Below are positions 5,916 through 8,932 of a stretch of DNA of 8,932 bases, piece after piece. A program made the position numbers and the translations under genes. The number at the start of each line of letters is the position of its first letter. The first letter of the stretch is position 1. Source of the DNA: Deltaproteobacteria bacterium (lineage in GTDB: Bacteria > Myxococcota_A > Polyangia > Polyangiales > Ga0077539); contig CANMAT010000114.1 in assembly GCA_947494865.1 (NCBI GenBank), forward strand, positions 1 to 8,932. Direction: 5' to 3'. The notes below the pieces were generated by a model that saw nothing but the letters and a program-made list of their open reading frames with translations, was not told the DNA's origin and ran no database searches.

Positions 5916-7217
5916 GTGAAGAACAAGGCACTCTTCGGTGTGATCGGGCTCGTGGTCGTCGCGTGCGGGGCGCTGGTCGCCTTCGCGGCGTGGAAGATCT
6001 TGAAGCGTCCCAGGGCGGGCGCCGGCGTGGCGGGTCGCATCTCGCGCGACGCCGCGGGCGTGGTCATCGCCGACTTCCGGAACGTGCGCGCATGGCAGCC
6101 GGCGACGCGTCTGCACGACCTCCTCGCGCGCCCCGCCGCCGACGCCTCGGAGGCCCAGCGCGAGTTCGGGCAGCGGTACCAAGAGGTGACGCAGAACTGC
6201 GGCTTCGACCCGTGGGCGAAGGCCGACACCATCACCGTGGGCATCGAGCGCTCGGTGGTAGAAGGCCGCGACCAGAGCGCCATCGCGGGCTTCGTCGACG
6301 GCACCTTCACGCAGGCCGAGGCCGAGCGCTGCCTGCGGTACCTCGCCACGCGCGAGCACCGCACGCTGGCCTCTACGCAGGTGGGGCGTCACGCGGTGCT
6401 CACGCCCCTCCGCGAGGGCGAGCAGCCGACGCCGCGCTCCACACAGTTCACCCTGATGCCCAACACCGTCATGGTCTCGGAGTCGTCGTACACGCAGCGG
6501 GCGCTCGCGGTGCTCGACGGCGACTCGCCGGCGCTCGCCGCTGACGCGCCCCTCTCTTCGATGGTGACGCGGCTCGGGGCGGGTGTTTTTCTGGGCGGCG
6601 CCGCCGACCTCGCGGAGCTCCGCTCGCGGCAACAGCGCACGGTCGACGGCATGATCGACGACCTCGTGCGCGCCAACCCGCAGGCGCCCGACCTCGCGCT
6701 GCTGCGTCAGGCTCGCACGGGCGGCGCCTCGCTCGCTGTTGTGAACGGCGGGCTCACGGCGATGGTGCGCGTCGAAGAGCCCGCGGCCGCCAACGCCACG
6801 TCGCTCGCGCGCGCCCTCGAGCTCGTGGTGCAGCAGCGCCGCGGCGACGTGCAGGAGGCCCTCCGCAACGCGCGCCAGAGCCAGCAGTTTCTTCGCCTCA
6901 CGCTCGGCTCGGCGGAGGGCATGGCGGAGCGCTTTCGCAAGGTCGATGAGGCCGCCGCCGTGCTCGAGGCGCTGACCAACCAGGTTCAGTGCCGCGCCGA
7001 GGGCAACGACGCGGTGGTGTCGCTGGCCGCGACGCAGGCGCAGGTCACGTCGGTGCAGCAGGGCATCACGGCGTTTGCAGAGATCATGGCCGAGGCCTCG
7101 CGTATGAACCCCCTCGGCGGGCTCCTCGGCGGCGGCCGGCGGCAGCAGGGCGCGCCCGAACTCAACGCGCCGGGTCTCCCGATTCTCGACAACGCGGCGC
7201 CCGCGCCGGCTCCCTGA
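5916..7217 (+). CDS. Membrane-anchored protein of unknown function
   Basis: I do not recognise a named family. The 433-residue product begins with MKNK and one strong hydrophobic segment (about 5-28, ending WKILKRPR), a type II signal anchor that would leave residues 32-433 outside the cytoplasm. A VVAC at 14-17 could be read as a lipobox, but the hydrophobic run continues well past it, so an anchor is more likely. The soluble part shows patterns such as CGFDPWAKADTITVGIE (95-111), AIAGFVDGTFTQAEAERCLR (122-141) and TQFTLMPNTVMVSES (176-190). They recall a loose group of myxobacterial/DUF3352-like proteins with alternating 'value of a residual, then threshold' repeats; this is memory-based and weak. 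Residues 296-345 are helical and Gln/Arg-rich. The C-terminus is a Gly/Pro/Ala-rich tail after MNPLGGLLGGG. It ends 30 bp before the sigma factor gene and may be co-transcribed with it. Confidence 0.75.
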   Translation: MKNKALFGVIGLVVVACGALVAFAAWKILKRPRAGAGVAGRISRDAAGVVIADFRNVRAWQPATRLHDLLARPAADASEAQREFGQRYQEVTQNCGFDPWAKADTITVGIERSVVEGRDQSAIAGFVDGTFTQAEAERCLRYLATREHRTLASTQVGRHAVLTPLREGEQPTPRSTQFTLMPNTVMVSESSYTQRALAVLDGDSPALAADAPLSSMVTRLGAGVFLGGAADLAELRSRQQRTVDGMIDDLVRANPQAPDLALLRQARTGGASLAVVNGGLTAMVRVEEPAAANATSLARALELVVQQRRGDVQEALRNARQSQQFLRLTLGSAEGMAERFRKVDEAAAVLEALTNQVQCRAEGNDAVVSLAATQAQVTSVQQGITAFAEIMAEASRMNPLGGLLGGGRRQQGAPELNAPGLPILDNAAPAPAP

Positions 7218-7247
7218 TTCGCGCGGCGTGTTCGCGCACGTAACCTC

Positions 7248-7922
7248 ATGGCAGGGCGCAGCGTCCATGCACCGCGGGATCCTTCCGACGTGACCTCTGG
7301 TGACTCTGAGTCTGCGTCAGAGCGATCCCTCGAAGACCTGATGGACGCCTACTGCAAGGGCGACCGTCAGGCCTTCGACGAGCTCTTCGCACGCCTCGCG
7401 CCCAAGGTGAACGTCGTGTTGCTTCGCCTCTCCCGCAGCCGTGAGCTCGCCGAGGAGCTCACGCAGGTGACCTTTCTGAAGGTCCACCGCGCGAGGGACA
7501 CGTACGTGCCGGGCTCGAAGGTCTTCTCGTGGGTGATGGCGATCGCGCGCAACGTCTACATCGACGCGTACCGCAAGAACCGCGTGCTCCGACGCCACGA
7601 GACGCTCACCGACGAGGGGGTGCTGCCCGAGCGCGGCCGCGACGCACAGACCGTCGACGTCAACGCCTTCGCCCAGCTCTCCGACGAAGAGCAGCAGCTC
7701 ATTCGAGACACCATCGACGCGCTCCCCGCGACGCAGCGCGAGGCCCTCATTCTCTTGAAGGTCGAGGGGCTCTCGCTCAAGCAGGTCGCAGAGATCACCG
7801 GGGCCAGCGTGGCCGCGGTCAAGGTGCGCGCCTTTCGGGCCTACGAGGCCCTGCGCGCAGCGCTCGGCGTCGTGCGACGACCTACCGCAGACACTCCCAC
7901 CGCACCGAAGAGGACACCGTGA
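7248..7922 (+). CDS. ECF-type RNA polymerase sigma factor (sigma-70 family)
   Basis: A 224-residue sigma factor with only regions 2 and 4, the architecture of extracytoplasmic-function (ECF) factors. Region 2 spans about 33-112: DAYCKGDRQAFDELFARLAP opens it, and FLKVHRARDTYVPGSKVFSWVMAIARN (76-102) covers core binding and -10 recognition. Region 4 is about 148-205, with DALPATQREALILLKVEGLS (157-176) and a helix-turn-helix KQVAEITGASVAAVKVRAFRAYEAL (178-202) for -35 contact. An unusual Ser/Glu-rich N-terminal extension of about 30 residues depends on the start: ATG 7248 has no good ribosome site, and an internal ATG at 7341 (Met32) would give a typical ECF N-terminus. The stop overlaps the anti-sigma GTG by four bases, implying coupled, roughly equal synthesis. 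Its regulon and stimulus are unknown. Confidence 0.93.
   Translation: MAGRSVHAPRDPSDVTSGDSESASERSLEDLMDAYCKGDRQAFDELFARLAPKVNVVLLRLSRSRELAEELTQVTFLKVHRARDTYVPGSKVFSWVMAIARNVYIDAYRKNRVLRRHETLTDEGVLPERGRDAQTVDVNAFAQLSDEEQQLIRDTIDALPATQREALILLKVEGLSLKQVAEITGASVAAVKVRAFRAYEALRAALGVVRRPTADTPTAPKRTP
7908..7914 (+). promoter_or_regulatory. Ribosome binding site for the anti-sigma GTG start
   Basis: AAGAGGA lies inside the last codons of the sigma gene, four bases before the GTG at 7919. It fixes the start at the GTGA overlap. Confidence 0.55.
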
Positions 7923-8764
7923 GAGATTGTGACGCCATCGTCGACGCACTTACAGAAGCGTCACCCTCCGAAGCGATCGTCCGCTCTGCTGCCCCGCATC
8001 TCCGCGACTGCCCCTCCTGTCGCAGCCTCCTCTCTCTCGAAAGCGCCCTCGCCCGCGGCACCGGCCCTATTCGCCAGGGCGCAGCGCTCGCTGCAGCGCT
8101 AGACCGCGACATGGCGCCGACGCGCTTTCGCTCGCCCGCGCAGCACTCGCTCGTGCCGTTCGGTGCGGTGGCGGCGGTGATCCTCTCGGGCGCGACGCTC
8201 CTCGGTCGCCCGATGGCCTCGACGGCGCTCCCGTGGGCCGCCTCGATCGCGATGCTCGCGCTCGCGTGCGCAGGCGCCGCGATGGTGCTTCACCGCGGCC
8301 CCACGGGCCTCGGCGCACCGGTACGCTGGCGGCGCGCCTACCTCGCAAGCGCGGGCGCCCTCTTCGTGCTCTCGACCCTGGCCACCACCCGCGGCATTCC
8401 CCGCACCCTCTCGCTCACCAACCCCCTCGCAGACCACGTCGGCCTCTCGGCGGTCAACGCCGTGACGGTGACGCACACGCCCACCCTCGGCCCCATGCAG
8501 AACCTCGGCGCCTGCGCGAGCACGAGCCTCGTGTTCGCGGGCGTTGTGGCCCTCTCGCTGCTGGTGTCTTCGCGTCGCGCGGTGCCTGTCTCCTCGGGCA
8601 GCATGGGGGCTGTCGTGGGGGCGTCCGCGGGCCTCGCCGCCGCCGCGGCGCTCCAGCTCTCGTGCGCGACCCACATCGCGCACGCGCTCGCTGCGCACGG
8701 CCTCCCGATGCTCTTCGCCACGGTCCTGTGCACGTTTCTCGGACGTCGCGCCCTCGCGCCCTGA
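7919..8764 (+). CDS. Zinc-binding membrane anti-sigma factor (ZAS motif plus DUF1109/NrsF-like domain)
   Basis: A 281-residue protein, presumed to hold the preceding sigma factor at the inner membrane. The cytoplasmic N-terminus has the ZAS motif HLRDCPSC (His27, Cys31, Cys34; H-x3-C-x2-C). Cys4, 22 residues before the His, is well placed as fourth zinc ligand. About six hydrophobic segments follow: 78-96, 102-124, 139-157, 201-216, 226-248 and 259-276. The last third (GAVVGASAGLAAAAALQLSC, 230-249, then His252, His255, His260) resembles the C-terminus of the DUF1109/NrsF anti-sigma family, which carries conserved Cys/His near its final helices. The long loop 158-200 would be outside the cytoplasm if six helices form, and could sense the signal. 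The start is the GTG in the GTGA overlap; an in-frame ATG at 7529 would add Arg-rich sequence overlapping the sigma gene and is rejected. The anti-sigma role is firm from motif and position, the NrsF relation moderate. Confidence 0.85.
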   Translation: MRDCDAIVDALTEASPSEAIVRSAAPHLRDCPSCRSLLSLESALARGTGPIRQGAALAAALDRDMAPTRFRSPAQHSLVPFGAVAAVILSGATLLGRPMASTALPWAASIAMLALACAGAAMVLHRGPTGLGAPVRWRRAYLASAGALFVLSTLATTRGIPRTLSLTNPLADHVGLSAVNAVTVTHTPTLGPMQNLGACASTSLVFAGVVALSLLVSSRRAVPVSSGSMGAVVGASAGLAAAAALQLSCATHIAHALAAHGLPMLFATVLCTFLGRRALAP

Positions 8765-8771
8765 GCGTCGC

Positions 8772-8932
8772 GTGCGCCGCAGCCTCTTCGCCTTCGCGCT
8801 CTCGCTCGCGTGCGTTCGCACGGTCTCTCCAGCCCCCGACGCGGGCCCCGACGCCGCGCCCCCCGACGCCGTGATCGACGTCTTCATCGAAGATCGTTTG
8901 GATGCGAACGGCCTCCTCCGACCAGTGTTCAC
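8772..8932 (+). CDS. Lipoprotein with Asp/Ala-rich tether (partial, C-terminus outside window)
   Basis: Fifty-three complete codons from a GTG at 8772 to the right edge. The start MRRSLFAFALSLACVRTVSP has two Arg, a hydrophobic core and a lipobox-like SLAC (Cys14), then a Pro/Asp/Ala tether (PDAGPDAAPPDAVIDVF). The tether matches the style of the lipoproteins at 3752 and 5110. It starts 7 bp past the anti-sigma stop, so it is probably in the same operon and could be a target or extracytoplasmic partner of the sigma/anti-sigma system. No folded domain lies within the window, so no function can be given. A long open frame on the opposite strand (8932-8099) is Arg-rich and judged non-coding. Confidence 0.6.
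   Translation, partial: MRRSLFAFALSLACVRTVSPAPDAGPDAAPPDAVIDVFIEDRLDANGLLRPVF

Noticed and set aside
5736..7268. 510-codon minus-strand open frame
   Set aside because: His/Arg/Glu/Ala-rich with no domain; it is the antisense shadow of the 5916 gene in GC-rich DNA.
7529..7918. N-terminal extension of the anti-sigma gene from ATG 7529
   Set aside because: Arg-rich and inside the sigma factor gene; a Shine-Dalgarno and GTGA overlap mark the start at 7919.
8099..8932. Minus-strand open frame to the right edge
   Set aside because: Charged low-complexity translation opposite two plus-strand genes with clear signal peptide or membrane segments.
1..8932. tRNA or rRNA genes, CRISPR arrays, insertion sequences, phage genes
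   Set aside because: None seen: no spaced direct repeats, transposase motifs, terminal inverted repeats or tRNA-like clover-leaf sequence.

Overview
This is a very GC-rich window, with strong G/C preference at third codon positions. It encodes several lipoproteins with Asp/Ala-rich tethers behind the lipidated cysteine, FG-GAP repeat proteins, a membrane anti-sigma factor and many GTG starts. That combination points to a myxobacterium-like organism (Myxococcota, perhaps Polyangiales). The placement is inference from composition and gene style; no rRNA or marker gene is present.

Layout. Positions 1-528 (minus strand) hold the N-terminal 176 codons of a metallo-beta-lactamase-fold hydrolase that runs off the left edge. 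All other genes are on the plus strand: a small haem-c lipoprotein (635-961); a three-helix membrane protein with a DAGVR tandem repeat and FG-GAP-like calcium repeats (1024-2604); and an FkbM-family methyltransferase (2631-3446). A 305-bp gap (3447-3751) follows, containing a plausible promoter and a well-conserved cobalamin riboswitch. Behind it are two overlapping lipoprotein genes, a YncE/BtuG-like beta-propeller (3752-5113) and a conserved companion lipoprotein (5110-5835). Next come a membrane-anchored protein of unknown function (5916-7217), an ECF-type sigma factor (7248-7922), its overlapping anti-sigma factor with a zinc-binding motif and about six membrane helices (7919-8764), and the start of another lipoprotein (8772 to the right edge).

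How the genes work together. The most interesting unit is 3443-5835. The B12-sensing leader implies that both surface lipoproteins are made when cobalamin is scarce. By analogy with the Bacteroides BtuG propellers they may capture cobalamin or a related corrinoid at the cell surface. No BtuB-type receptor, ABC transporter or B12 biosynthesis gene is in the window, so the partner transporter must lie elsewhere or the system works differently. The second unit is a sigma/anti-sigma pair whose anti-sigma factor appears to join a ZAS-type zinc motif to a DUF1109/NrsF-like membrane domain. Four-base GTGA stop/start overlaps join the propeller to its companion and the sigma factor to its anti-sigma; a third possible one lies at the methyltransferase gene.
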